Origin: Coptis chinensis
Lineage: Eukaryota > Streptophyta > Magnoliopsida > Ranunculales > Ranunculaceae
Assembly (NCBI GenBank): GCA_015680905.1
Contig: CM027381.1
Span: 13,245,501 to 13,309,500, forward strand
Length of the DNA stretch: 64,000 bases
Reading direction: 5' to 3'
A program made the position numbers and the translations under genes. Below the pieces are notes generated by a model. That model ran no database searches. It saw only the letters and a program-made list of their open reading frames with translations, and had not been told where the DNA came from. Below are positions 11,931-25,000 of the stretch, piece by piece (position 1 is the first letter of the stretch; each line of letters starts with the position of its first letter).

Positions 11931-12836
11931 CCCATCTTACACTGCTATAATGTATAAACCAGCAAGTACCTCCAGTAATAACTAATACTCTTTGCATCAA
12001 ATAAAAATTTTAAAAAAAAAATGAATTCTATACTAACATATTTGAGTCTAGAATTAGGTCTGATCCTTTCTCCATAATCCGCAGACACTATGCTTCTAAG
12101 CTAGCCTGTTTTTTTTTTTTTTTTTTTTTTTTTTTCTATCCTCTAAAATCATGATGTGCAACATCTAACACTCCACAGTTTATATACAAACTAATTGATG
12201 GTTGAAATCAGAAACTCAACACAATAAAATACAATTCAAAAATAATTGAAAAATGGCGAATGAATAAGTTGTTCCTAACAGTTAGTTCAAGACAATTAGA
12301 AAACAATAAGAATAAGAGCGAATACCTGCCAGCGCGGTCATCACATGAATTAAGATGATAAATTTTTTATAGAGTAGATAGATAAAAGGCCGAATATGAC
12401 AAAAAAATTTAACAGAACACGTACACTGGCTTGCATTTATAGCCAACGCTCATCACCATGCATACCAGAAAGGGTGAATGCATGTAAACCGTCATTATCA
12501 ATTGCAATACTAAAGGAAATATCATAGACTAGAAATTAAAAATGATTTGCTCAAAAAAAATTTACAAACACATGCATAAACTTGATAGGTGTTAAAGGAC
12601 TGAAACACTTCTTCATATTAATGAACAACTCAATTGAATACTAAGCGTATCCATAAATCACTTTGATACAAAGCAAGATTTGGAGGAAGTAATTAATCGA
12701 GGTTTTAGGGAAACTTAAAAAAACAAAATAATCGTAAAACCAAAAATAGTTAAAACAGTAAAAGCTTCAAGCTTTGCTCCTCGTCTCGATGTCCATAAAG
12801 GGTTCATAATCCAAGTCAACATTATCATTGGTCTCA
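11931..12836. other. AT-rich spacer with poly-T run
   Basis: A run of about 28 T lies near 12109-12136. No gene is recognised. The minus strand here would be the 3' flank of the split coiled-coil gene whose stop codon is at 12837-12839. Confidence 0.45.
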
Positions 12837-12904
12837 TCATCGCTGATAACTATAATGTTCCCCTAAATTAGCAAGTAGGTTCTGCAAATTTTGAACTTGA
12901 TATT
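12837..12904 (-). pseudogene. 3' end of small coiled-coil gene, split by the Athila insertion
   Basis: Reading the minus strand, this piece encodes QVQNLQNLLANLGEHYSYQR and a stop, in the same frame as the frame that ends at the other side of the 25-kb nest (37815-38114). Both pieces carry the same heptad-like Leu/Val spacing. The five bases 12900-12904 (ATATT) are the left target duplication of the Athila element. Confidence 0.5.
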
Positions 12905-13777
12905 TGATCAGCTCCCAAATGTGCGTTTTATTACCCTTACATTACTGCATTACAGCATTTTTTACGCATAATGAAAAGACAACTCATAACTTTTATTGTC
13001 TTTTTCAGGTTACAGAGTATTTCAAACCACTTATCATAAAAGTTGCATCTTAACACCAAAATGAGCTTTATTTACACTTATTATGAAGACTCGAAGCTGC
13101 TATGAAAAAGTGATGAAAAAGTCAAAGTCAAGGTCAAAGGTCAAGGACTCAAAACCAGATAACTGAAAATCACGTCCTTAACTCAGAAGACCAAAGATGG
13201 ATGGCCTTGATACAAAAGAAGGTTTGCTCAAGACCTAGCTTGATCAAGAAGATATGAAAAAGGAAAAGGAAAAACAAAAAGGAAAAGCATAAAGCAACCA
13301 TGGTGAGGTGTCTTGATTGTAGAGGGAGAGGGCAAATCAAACTTTTGTAAAAGTAGGGGTATAAGAACAAAAAATTATGATGAGAGAATGCACCTAGACT
13401 TATTCTAGTGTCATGTAGGAGTAGTGTAGGATTTATTTTTTAAGTCATTTACATTCAAGTTTGTTTTACTTCTTGTTATTCAATTCAATCTTTTTTCTTT
13501 CAAGTTTATGTTTCAATCATTCAATCAAAGTTATTTCTTTCAAGTTTATGTTTCAATCATTTAATCAAATAAGTTTCTTCCAAGTTTTCTTTCATCAATC
13601 AATTTGTTTCCTTTGAGTTTTCTTTCAATACAAGTTTAGTCAATACAAACAAGTCCTAAAGCTAATAATACTACTTTTTCTCCTTCACAGCTCCCATTCA
13701 ATCCAAGTTCTAAATAATTTATGGTGGACCTCAATCAAATAATCTTTGAAATACTTAACACAAAACTTACAACTTTA
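12905..13777 (+). repeat. 5' LTR of the Athila-type element
   Basis: 873 bases. Longer than the right copy partly because a short block with CAAGTTTATGTTTCAATCAT is present twice near 13500-13560. Internal landmarks shared with the right copy include the AAAGTCAAAGTC run and GTCATGTAGGAGTAGTGTA. Confidence 0.85.
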
Positions 13778-15280
13778 AATGGCACCGCCGTCATGGATTG
13801 AAAGAACATGGATTCTTGGTTGTGCTCTAAGGAGGGAAGCACCATTCTATCCCTTTCATTTCTTGTTTTTTTTTTGTCAATATATTTTGTTATTTTCAAT
13901 ACTAATCTATTTATTTCAAATCCAGGTTCGAGGTTCAATTGCTAGAGAGGAGCTGAAGCTGCTGCCGGAAGCCAACTAAACTTGGCCAGAATCGCTGGGG
14001 CGACCGCCGGCGCTCGACCGCACAGGCACCTCAAAACACTCGACTTCTGTTTTTCACACTTCGATCATTTTTTATGTGTGGTTGTAAATAAAGATCTAGA
14101 TTTTCCAATATAGCAGTATAAATCAGTGGACTTTGTTGTAATAGATAGAGATAAGGAAAAAAAATGAGTTTTTGTTAGTTATGTAGATTAGCATGAGTTG
14201 AGCACTTGGTTGAAGTTGTGCAACTTACCAAGAGTTAGAGTTTTCATTGCCTTGGGAAGTTCAAGTGTGTGAGGCGAATCGTGAATCATTACGATCGTGT
14301 ATTTTGAATCAGCTTGGTAATCAACACTCTAATTACAATTAACTCTAGTTAATCTAGGTAATCTAGTTAATCTATTAGTGTTAGTGTTAGTTTGCTTTTA
14401 TGTTTTGGACCCTTGAAGGCAAAGTTGTTTAATTATTAAAAACCCGGATTGTGGGCTTTTTAAGTGGACCTTTTTTGTAACCTAAAACAAGGAACGCTCG
14501 AACAGTTGTGCCTGATTCTCATATCACGCGCCAACCAATGTCGCATTCTCCTTAAGCAACGTGTAAGCACGGCTTGAGAGGTAAATTCTAAACCTCCTCA
14601 AAGCCCATGTAAGAGGATACCTTGTGTGTTCAAGCATGCTTACGTGATTATTTGAATTTTAATTTCCGCACTACAATTTCAATTCATGCATAAAGCTGAA
14701 CCCGAACCACATAACAACCATTGGGAAGTCATTCCCCAATGTAGATAAATTGGATGTTGCTTGATTTTTGAAGCACTAGACCAATTAATCAATTTAAAAT
14801 TGATCAACTAGAGACTAAAGTAGACACGCTCCTCTAGAAAATGACAAAAATATAGCCACAAGGATTTAGAGTAATCAATTACCAGATTCCGGTAGACCAA
14901 CTACCTTCCTCACTCCCCTCCCCCAGATTCATCGTGACTGAGATTCTTGGTAGCACACCACTTGGTGAAGTGATTGTTTACTCTTCTGATCCGTGTAGTA
15001 TAACCATCCTAGTCTCGCGCCCAATTGGTCCTTTGAACAGGACATAGTAAATTATAGACCCAGCAAAGATTTTCAAAACTCCAAACTTGCAAAAATGAAT
15101 TTCGGTTGCTTGATCATACACCACATAGTTTGCACATGTTAGGATAGTTTTTCCATCTTGCTAAAAGTGCATGATACTACGTTCAGACACTACAAGGTTT
15201 AGCGAGAATAAAACTTACTCACGTAGGAGAGCACATCATCCTAGACAATCTCCAATTTCTTGTCCCCCACCTACTAAGAT
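13778..15280. other. Untranslated leader of the Athila-type element
   Basis: Starts with the primer-binding-like site. No coding region is supported. Long leaders of 1-2 kb before gag are usual in Athila. Confidence 0.5.
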
Positions 15281-16190
15281 GGCCGACAAAGTCGTGCAAA
15301 CTTAAGAGTCTCTCTCTAACTTCTACACATCGTTGCAAGATGGACCTCCATCTTATATACAACTCACACCGCTCACGAGCGATTTTCACATTCCACCAAA
15401 CGTGGTCAATCTTCTACCCATATTCTATGGGTTTGAACACAAGTTACAGTATGAACATCTACGCCGGATACATGAAGTATACAATACTTTTCACCATCCA
15501 GGTGTCACCCACGATCAAGTGAAGCTACGAGTGTTTCCTTTCACTCTAGCTGGTAAGAGTCACGCTTGGCTTCTTTCTTAGAAGCCCGATTCCTTCGATA
15601 CATGGGAAAATGTTGTGTTCTCTTTCATGAAGAAGTACTTCCCACCGAAGAAAACAAAAGAGATAATAAGTAAGATACAGTTCTTCAGACAGAGTCTGAG
15701 TGAGACATTTTCTGAAGCATGGGATAGATTCTCTGACCTACTCCATTCATGTCCTCACCATAAACTAGAAAAATCCACTCTTGTCCAATGTTTATTCAAA
15801 GGTTTTCTCCATGAACACAAAGTAACCCTCGACATCATGAGTAATGGTAATTTTTTGGATAGAGGTGCAACCAAAGCTTTAATCTTTCTTGAAAACCAAG
15901 CTGAAAAGAGTACCCATTGGGGTGATATAAACAATTCCATAACAACCCAACCCAGTACATCTAAGGCTAGTGGTATTTTTAGGTGAAATCTGATCGAGAA
16001 ATCAAAACTTTAATTGAATCCCTCACAAGAAAGATAGATGCCCTCACAACCAAACAAAAAGACCAAACTCCTCATCCTGTCATGAACATAAATACATCAC
16101 CATGCAATATTTGTTTAAGCTTAAATCATATAGATGCCACCTATCTCTTGATCACAAACTTGTCAAGTATGTGCTTTCAATGTACCAAAT
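15280..16190 (+). mobile_element. gag region of the Athila-type element (fossil)
   Basis: Recognised from VKLRVFPFTLAGKSHAWLLS and, further on, KKYFPPKKTKEIISKIQFFR and SEAWDRFSDLLHSCPHH, which match the retrotransposon gag core of Athila. A cysteine-containing stretch lies at the right. The region is cut by the CACTA element at 16191 and its continuation is found after the nested elements. Broken. Confidence 0.75.
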
Positions 16191-19100
16191 CACTACTACA
16201 GAAAAGCTCATATACCACTGTTATTTACAGTGGTAAAAAGCCTTTAGCCACTGTTTTCATACCGTGGTAACAACCACCGTGACAAATACTTCTAACAAAA
16301 CCGTGGTATTAAGTATCCTCTATTTACCACGATTTTTGGAAAAATCGAGGTATTATGATATCAGAAATCGTGGTTAATAGTCTTTACATACGTTGTGTGT
16401 GATGTCAACCGTGGGAAATAGTAATAATAATTACCACTGTTTGATTCAAATCGTGGTGTATATAATCCCCTTAAACCACTATTCTTACACAACCGTGGTT
16501 TATACCTTTTTTTTTTAAAAAAATCCCCTGATTATTTAATTTCAACCTGCATATATTTTCACCGTATCCACACTAATTTAAAAAACACATTGCTCAGACA
16601 ATATATTCATAGAGCAACAAACAAAAGAAACAAATTTAGACCATGCAACAGTGAATTGCTAAAAGAATTTGATAATTTTCGCGTCAATAAAGAAATAATA
16701 ATGACCAACTTGTTCTTCGTTCCAAAATATCAAAGGAGTAATATATTTGTTCCACCTATACATCAAATGAGTTTTACAATGAAAAATACAAATGTTGAGA
16801 TCAATCCCCAAACCTTAACTAGAAGGGGTCCAAACCTAGCTAAGACACCATGACCGGCTCGAACATTCCATTAGATGAACTTCATAATTTCAAGTTGAAC
16901 AACATCAAGTTCATCTTGTGCATAGGTATCTTTGAGTGTTAAATGTCATCTGCATGATCAATACCATAAAATAATAACTTAATAACGAAGAATACCATAA
17001 AATAATAGAATGCTAAAGAAATATAAGCACAAGTAGACATCTTAATAATATATAATGTGTAAACTACAATTTACCGGCCCTAAATCAATTTTTGCCCCCC
17101 AAATGACGCTTGACATTTGTTTTCTTATTTTTTTTGTTTCCACAATCCAAAGTGTAAATCTTAGGACAATGTAACATTTGAGTTATATATCACGTGTAAA
17201 TAAAATACTTACATACCTGTTGCTTAATCTTCTGTTTTCTTATTTGCATTGTTGCCTAACTTGGATGTTGATGGAGGTTGGGCTGTTTTGGGATTTAATG
17301 TCCTCTGAAAGCCATTAAACGTCAACAAAGAAAGTGAGTATACAATGCATACTGTTTGCGACATCATCATGATAACAACTAATATGAAACCATAAAAGTC
17401 AAAGGAGTATAGAAAATTCATTTCGAGCATCTTATCTTTCAAAGAGCATAACTCCTCACAACAATTACTAATATCCAATCCTTAGGTGTCTAATGAGCTA
17501 CTACCCAAAACAAAAATTGCTTAAGAGTCACAATAGCTTGAATTAAGAGATCACTTTGGAATTAAAAAGATTCAAGGATTTAAGAAATCACTGATGCAAC
17601 ACACTCCTAGGAGTCATATTTTATAACCAAAAAGAAAAAAAAAAATAGATCGATATTATCTAATCCAAATAATTTGACCATACCAATTTCATATACGGGT
17701 CGTCTGGCACTTGCAAATGTAATCACGATTGGTGCAAGTGTCTAACATCACATAGACAAACACGTAAACAAAAACACAATTCATTCATTACATAAAAGGA
17801 TAGGCAATTTCAACCACCACCGACACATGGTTTAACAGAAAACGATCTCATGTGGCAAAAAGAGACAATTTTCATACCCTTTCCTGGCTGTCTTTTACTC
17901 TTATCATGTCAGGCAAAACCTGCATTTTATATGGGGCGGAACTAAATATACAAGGACATACGACTCTATTTAACTAGTGGCAAATTCAAAGGAATTTCCA
18001 CGAGATACCATCTCATCCTTTTTATTATTATAATTATTGTTATTATTAATATTGGTATTATTATTATTATTATTATTGTTGTTATCAACAAAACAATATT
18101 TTATATTAATACCACATCTCATCCCTCTATCAAAACTAAAGTAGGGATCACTGACCAATAAAAGCAGCTAAAAACAAAAGAGACAAGGGTAGCAACTAGA
18201 AAATGTAAAAGATGTGCATGAAAATTCCACCCTAGGAGGAAAAGTTATCTACTGTAGAAACCAATTTACAAATATTGTTTTGTTGACTATTAACAAGAAA
18301 CCAATAGGCAACTTTGCTTCTACACATAGTATTTCATTAACGATAATTACAAGGTGCAAACATATAGGTCTATAAAATGCGACAAGCACTACCAAATGCG
18401 AAAGGGAAAATGTAAACAGTGTGAGAAGTACCTGAAGAACAGGAAGCTCCAAATTGGTTTGCATGAGAACTTTAACATGGAGGAAACCTCTATCCTACGA
18501 TTTTTCCACATTAAACAAAGTTAAAATTCTTCTAGTCATTTGAACATGTAGCACTCACAGAAAAGTTCAAAGAAAAAAAGGGAGATAAGAAGGGGATGGG
18601 GGAACCTATTACTTGAAGTAGCTCCCTGATGACCACCTCCCTTGGCAAAATTGCAGCCAGACCATCTAACGTAACAAGACTATCAATAACAACCAAAGCA
18701 TTCCAGCTCTGTATAGGTTCGGGTTTGTCCAAATTTGAAACATCAATGCCGGAAAGAACAACATTCCTTAGGAATGGTAGGATGTGTTTCCGCGATAAAA
18801 AGCTGTCCCCATTAAACTGCTGCCTCGAGAAAACCAACAAAACTACCTTACGGGATGAATATTCCATTATAATTAGTGCTTAAGACAACTCAATAAGCTG
18901 TAGGATACCAATTCTAACCAATACATCAATTCCATCAGCACAAAGTCCTTTCCCAAAACTGTGAATCAGGGGTAAAAGTGTCTGGATCAAGACTCAAAGG
19001 TTAGTAAACCATAAAGAAAGTACTTCTTAACCTCTATTTCCATTTGAGGACACATGATCTTGATAGCATTGAACCAAATTAAGTGAAAAAAAAGATGAAA

Positions 19101-21822
19101 AGAACTTAACCTGATGAACCGTCATAGGTACTCCAAACTCATCACAACAGACCCATCGAAGCCGTATAAGCGTGAGCTAGAATTTTTATGAGGTGCTATT
19201 GACAGATTGAAGATGACTAATGGATGTATCATCTCTAAATATGCTTCCTTACCAATTTTGGTCCATATCTCATGCATAAACGAGTCTTAGAGAAGAGACA
19301 CCTTTAAATGCGAGTAGTCTGCAGCCTGAGACAAATTCATAGCTAGTAAGAAAACTGGAAGTCTTGTAAAACCCCATTTTTTACCCCCAAGTATCTATAT
19401 AAAAAATTTCCGAAGTTTTCTAGATGTGAGGCAAGAAAAGATATTGTATGGTTGAAAACTAGTATAGGGGTATAAACATTCATGAGGACTGAAATATTCT
19501 AGAAGACTAGAACCAAAAATTAGGTAACCAACGACATGGTGACAAATTTAACTTTATATATATAGCATACGTGTTATCGCATGTTTCATAGGATATGCAA
19601 GAGGCCCTCAAGTATCTGCTGAAGGCAAGAAGTTCAAGTGCATGCTGGAGAGTAGAGTCTTACCAAAAACAAGTATGAGCTTGCCGGAGGAACGGCGAGG
19701 GAGTGACCTAATATATGTGTAAGCACACATACACAAACACACATATAAATAGCTATGTATTTGTGTTTGTGAAACCACACACCTTTCTCTTTGTCTTTTA
19801 CATTTAGGAAGTCTTCTCGTGATGGTGTGGGACAATTTTTTACTTCACCAATCAGTTCAAAATTCAAAAAACAGATGCTATAATGCTCTACCTCCGGCCT
19901 ATCGGTTAAGCCCCCAGTCAGGCCTTTTGTCTAGAGGACGTCATGAAGACGAAGTTTGAGGCACGGTGTCCACTACAATATAGGGAGTGATACTATGACA
20001 CATGAAAACTGACATATGCACCTTGGGCCCACATGAGAAGAGGGATGATGTTTTTTTTTTTTTTTTTTTTTACATATGAACTCCCTAACGTGTGTTTGTG
20101 TTTAACTACAACTAACAAACTTATGGACTAAGCTAGCAACTCACTGTAGAATCTTACGGATGGCGGCAAGACTAATGACTTTATTGCTGAGGCTTCAAAG
20201 CACTTCAAGAATTCCTTCAAAGAAGATATAAGCCCACTCGGCTTTGGTATCCGACAAACGGAGACACAAGCGGTGCTAAGCGATGAGGAGCACACAACTT
20301 CGGCGATGAGAGGCTCCCATTGCATTCAAGCTTCCTTGTCCGGCAAACTTTTGCATCTTGAAGGCGATACCCAACTTCCACTAAAAGATGCAGAGGCTAA
20401 TAAACAAATACGATGACTGATTGTTGCAGTGAAATATGGTGATTCCAAAAGACATTTTACTGAAGGCCTCCTAATAACAAAGAAAAAACAAATCAAGCGA
20501 AAAACCAAACACCCAACGAAATTGCAGATAAATTAAATTATCAATAATTAACTTGACCACCTGTTGTTTCCCTACCAACTGACATATCTAGAAAACTAAA
20601 TATAAAACAAGAGTTACTGGAAAGGGAAACTTTATACCTCCTCCACTCCCTCTATATACATGCTTCAACAAGTAGAGGAAGTTCTTGCACTAACCCAGGT
20701 AATATACCAGTCTCCAGATATGCAGTAAATGAGGTCATATTAAATAGAGGTCTCTTCAAGTGAAGCTCTGTGAGAATGCAACCAACTGAAAATATGTCCG
20801 CATCGATATCTTCATAGAATGGGCCAAACTCAGATAATTTTTGCTTCCAAAAAGATAACTCTTGGAAACCCAAGGAACCACTATCCTCCACCTCAAAATA
20901 TTCAACAAGATTACTTGAGTCAGTATCAGATGACTTAGAAAACCCTTTCGCACTGCCATTTTCTTCTAATATTTTAGGAATAAAAAGACGGATGCATGGT
21001 TTTTCTACAGCTTTGACATTATCCACAATAGTTTCTTGATGGTAGTGATAGATGGGACTCAAGTACGAAGCATCTTCACAAAATGACGTTGCTTCTTCCA
21101 AGTACTGCAAATCATCAGCTAGGAAACGAAGAGATTCCTAGTACTATGTCTTCTTTACTTGCCGCATAGGATGTGGGCGGGTCAAGAGTTGACGGCGTCC
21201 TACTGACCTTAGCATAGTGGGTTCGGATGAAGGAAGCATGAAATTCTTTACAACAACAACAGCTTGGCCTGACATCTTATACCCAAAAGTGATATCTATC
21301 CAATGATGAATTTGCTCTGAGACATGATTACTTTCTAATGCATCATGATGCAATTTGATGTAGAGGTGGGGACTGATTTGTCTCAACTTCGCCCGAACCC
21401 TGGCAGAAATCGAAATCTGGAGATGGAGAAATTGGGTTTTCTATCGTACGTGTTTTCTTTCCCCATTTGTTCTTTTTCTTTCTGTTTTTAAATTTTTAGA
21501 CCCTTAATTAATTTTTTTTTTAACTTTCTCTGATTGTTTGCTTTTGCTCACAGTAAGTGTAATTATGCACGAAATATACGCCACTAGTTTTAAGAAAACA
21601 TGGGGTATACATATACTAAAAAATAATTAGGCTAATATTTGATAGTACCGTGGTATATGTCTTGCTATATACCACTGTTTTTCAAAAAAAGTGGTATTTG
21701 ATTGTTCCAAAACTAGAAAAGTATTTTGTACCGTGGTAAATGACTATAAACCACTGTTATTAGAGGAATAGTGGTATATACCAGTTGACCAACCGTGGTA
21801 AATAGCCATTTCTGTAGTAGTG
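16191..21822 (-). mobile_element. CACTA transposon carrying GFS12 gene pieces (Pack-CACTA 1)
   Basis: Terminal inverted repeats CACTACTACAGAAA (16191-16204 and, inverted, 21809-21822) and a 3-bp target duplication AAT on both sides (16188-16190, 21823-21825) define a CACTA (En/Spm) element of 5632 bp. Subterminal regions hold many copies of ACCGTGGT and ACCACTGT, the kind of array bound by the element's own DNA-binding protein. No transposase catalytic region is recognised, so it is probably non-autonomous. The left 1.25 kb closely matches 22095-23320. About 3 kb of the middle and right comes from a host BEACH-protein gene in minus orientation. Inserted in the Athila gag. Confidence 0.9.
18430..21430 (-). 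pseudogene. GFS12: Captured fragment of a GFS12-type BEACH/kinase-like gene, exons and introns
   Basis: On the minus strand, 21386-21144 encodes HHWIDITFGYKMSGQA, then NFMLPSSEPTM and RSVGRRQLLTRPHPMR, the end of a BEACH domain. Next, 21110-20652 encodes DIFSVGCILTELHLKRPLF and GILPGLVQELP, a degenerate kinase-like part. Further pieces follow in family order: RRPSVKCLLESPYF (about 20470), SLKEFLKCFEASAIKSLVLP (about 20230-20160), DEFGVPMTVHQ (about 19130), LPLIHSFGKGLCADGIDVLV (about 18980-18920), SFLSRKHILPFLRNVVLSGI through LPREVVIRELLQ (18800-18610) and LMQTNLELPVLQV (about 18465-18430). This order matches plant GFS12, a WD40-BEACH-kinase-like protein of vacuolar sorting and membrane traffic. 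Introns remain between the pieces, so capture was at the DNA level. The start, BEACH N-terminus and WD40 repeats are missing and frames are interrupted. Confidence 0.85.
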
Positions 21823-22094
21823 AATGCACCATGGAGACAATATCCAAACTTCGCATGGACTAATGATAAGAATAAATTAGACGTTACTCCAACTCACATT
21901 TATATCAATTACCTTACTCTCGATTTATGTTAAAATATAGTTCGAGTAAAGGAATCGTCCCATACCTAAGAACCAAAGCACTTGTTCATAACTTTGCTAG
22001 ACTACTCAAGAGAAACCTTAAATGAGAGAAGGCTTTAGTTAGAAGTTTTACACTATACTTACTTTAATTTCACGCACAAATACAAATTTACAAT

Positions 22095-25000
22095 CACTAT
22101 TACAGAAAAGCTCATATACCACTGTTATTTATAGTGGTAAAAAGCCTTTAGCCACTGTTTTTATACCGTGGTAACAACCACCGTGACAAATACTTCTAAC
22201 AGAACCGTGGTATTAAGTATCCTCTATTTACCATGATTTTTGAAAAACCGAGGTATTATGATATCGAAACCCGTGGTTAATAGTTCCGGCTTATATAATC
22301 CCCTTTAAACCAACACAACCGTGGTTTATACTTTTTTTTTAAAAAAAATCCCTTGATTATTTAATTTCAACCTGCATATATTTTCACCAATCCACACTAA
22401 CTTAAAAACACATTGTTCGGACAATATATTCATCGTGCAACAAACAAAAGAAACAAATTTAGACCATACAACGTTGAATTGCAAAAAGAATTTGATAATT
22501 TTTAACTAAAAAATAATAATGACCAACTTGTTCTTCGTTCTAAAATATCAAAGGAGTAATATATTTGTTCCACCTATACATCAAATGAGTTTTACAATGA
22601 AAAATACAAATGTTGAGATCAATCCCCAAACCTTAACTAGAAGGGTCCAAACCTAGTTAAGACACTATGACCGCTCGAAACATTCCATTAGATGAACTTC
22701 AGAATTTCAAGTTCGAACAACATCAAGTTAAGACACTATGACCCGGCTCGAACATTCCATTAGATGAACTTCAGAATTTCAAGTCAATAACATCAAGTTC
22801 ATCTTGTGCATAGGTATCTTTGAGTGTTAAGTGTCATCATCACGATCAATACCATAAAATAATAACTTAATAACGAAGAATACCATAAAATAATAGAATG
22901 CTAAAGAAATATAAGCACAAGTAGACATTTTAATAATATATAATGTGTAAACTACAATTTACCGGCCCTAAATCAATTGTTGCCCCCAAATGGCGCTTGA
23001 CATTTGTTTACTTATTTTTTGTTTCCACAATCTAAAGTGTAAATCTTAGGACAATGTAACATTTGAGTTATATATCACGTGTAAATAAAATACTTACATA
23101 CCTTGCTTAATCTCCTGTTTTCTTTATTTGCATTGTTTTTTGCCTTTAACTTGGGTGTTGATGGAGGTTGGGTCGCTTTGGGATTTAATGTCCTCCTCGA
23201 AGCCATTAAACGTCAACAAAGAAAGTGAGTATACAATGCATACTATTTGCGACATCAACATGATAACAACTAATATGAAACCATAAAAGTCAAAGGAGTA
23301 TAGAAAATTCATTTCGAGGTAATTGTTTATTTTCACCAGCACCCACCTTTTGTGAATGATTCAGACTCTCCACAGGAGTTGTCCGATTTTCTGTAAGCAC
23401 CTCAGGATTTGAAATTTCTGTTTGGCCAGGGCCAAACTCATTGGGAACATTTGCAGCACCAACATCTTTCATCTCTACATCAGATTTAGCACCTTCCTTG
23501 GATGCTACGATAACATTTGGGCTCTTACCTTCGACCCGGATAAAGCGATGAAGATGACAATCGCATCACTTGTTGAGACATACAATTAGATGATGAGGTG
23601 CTAAGAGGACTGAACTTGCCACCAACCAGGTCTTGTGGGAATCCCATGCTTCTTTGCCGACCGCCCAGTTCTTTGGATACTTGGCCCCGCTACAATATAG
23701 TCTTGACGATAGGGCGACCCAATGTAGTGTACATTAGGATGAGAACCCGCAAGGCTAGTAGCGCTGGCAATGACGTTTTGATCGATGGTCCAGTCTTATA
23801 TGGAGAGCACTTTTTGATTGTGCGGCTTTAAAGCGAAGAAATTTGCGGTGATGGAGGGGCAATCGAAAGCACCGGACGCAAGTCGCGGTTAAGCAGTATC
23901 ATAGGATTTGGAGCCAAAGAGGTCTTCGGTTGGTGGTCCTTTCTTGACATTTATTTTAGGTTTTGGTGTTGTGTTTGATGTTACTTTATTATGAGGAGCT
24001 TGTTGTATCGAGATCCGTGAAATATCTTCGAGAAATTTCAACTTGATGGAATTCCCAATGCATCATTAGCATGTTGGATGAACTAGAAATCAAAAGACCC
24101 TTTTGTTTAGCAAACACCATTATCGGTTTTTCTGCATTCAACAACGGGTCTTAGGCGTGTTTTTTTTTCCTTATTTTGTCATAAACATATGAAATTTAGA
24201 GTGCATCGATATAGATTAATGGGTAGAATCTTGTACATATAATTCATTGGGCATTAAACCGAATGTATCAAGTATGTTAGTCGTATGTACATGCCGCAAA
24301 ATTGTCTCTCTTTTCTTTTGTGTGTGTGGGGTGTGTGTGTGTTTGGGGTTTGTGTAGTTAGTGGAATTTGGTCGAGTCTATGGAACAATAGAAAACATTT
24401 GTAACATACTTACGTAACATGCACCGAAGGCATATTAAGTGCATGTGAAACCGCCTGACGAAAAAATGGATTTGTTTGGATTACCAATATTTGAATTCAA
24501 GCTAGCTGACGCTTCCTTATGATTGTCCATCTCTACATATCTCACATTAAACAAACAATTATTAGTAGAATTAGAGAGGAAAGAAGAGCATGTCAATTAT
24601 CAAGCATGTTTTTAAAAGTGATAATGAAAAGCCCGAATTGAATATCGGGGAGAAAAGTAGGATACCAAGATTTCTTTCAAATAGTATAGGCTTTGGGAAA
24701 AATTGAAAAAACAAGGCTAGCCCAATGCCAAGGCTCCGGCTGGCATCCGGAAGCATCATTTGAAGTGGGTTTCTTGAATATAGAAGCACCTACTTGGTTT
24801 CTTGATCATTTTTTTATCACTACTAGTTCCCAACACATCTTCATTAGTGCGGACATGGTGCATCAATTTTGCTTAAACGAGTTAGCAATCTATCAATTCC
24901 CTATTCAAAACTGGACAACTAGTAACGTAATATACCCGTCCAGATTTCAACATCTTCGCAAACTTAATCTTTGGAGTAGCATACCACATGAAGTAACCAC

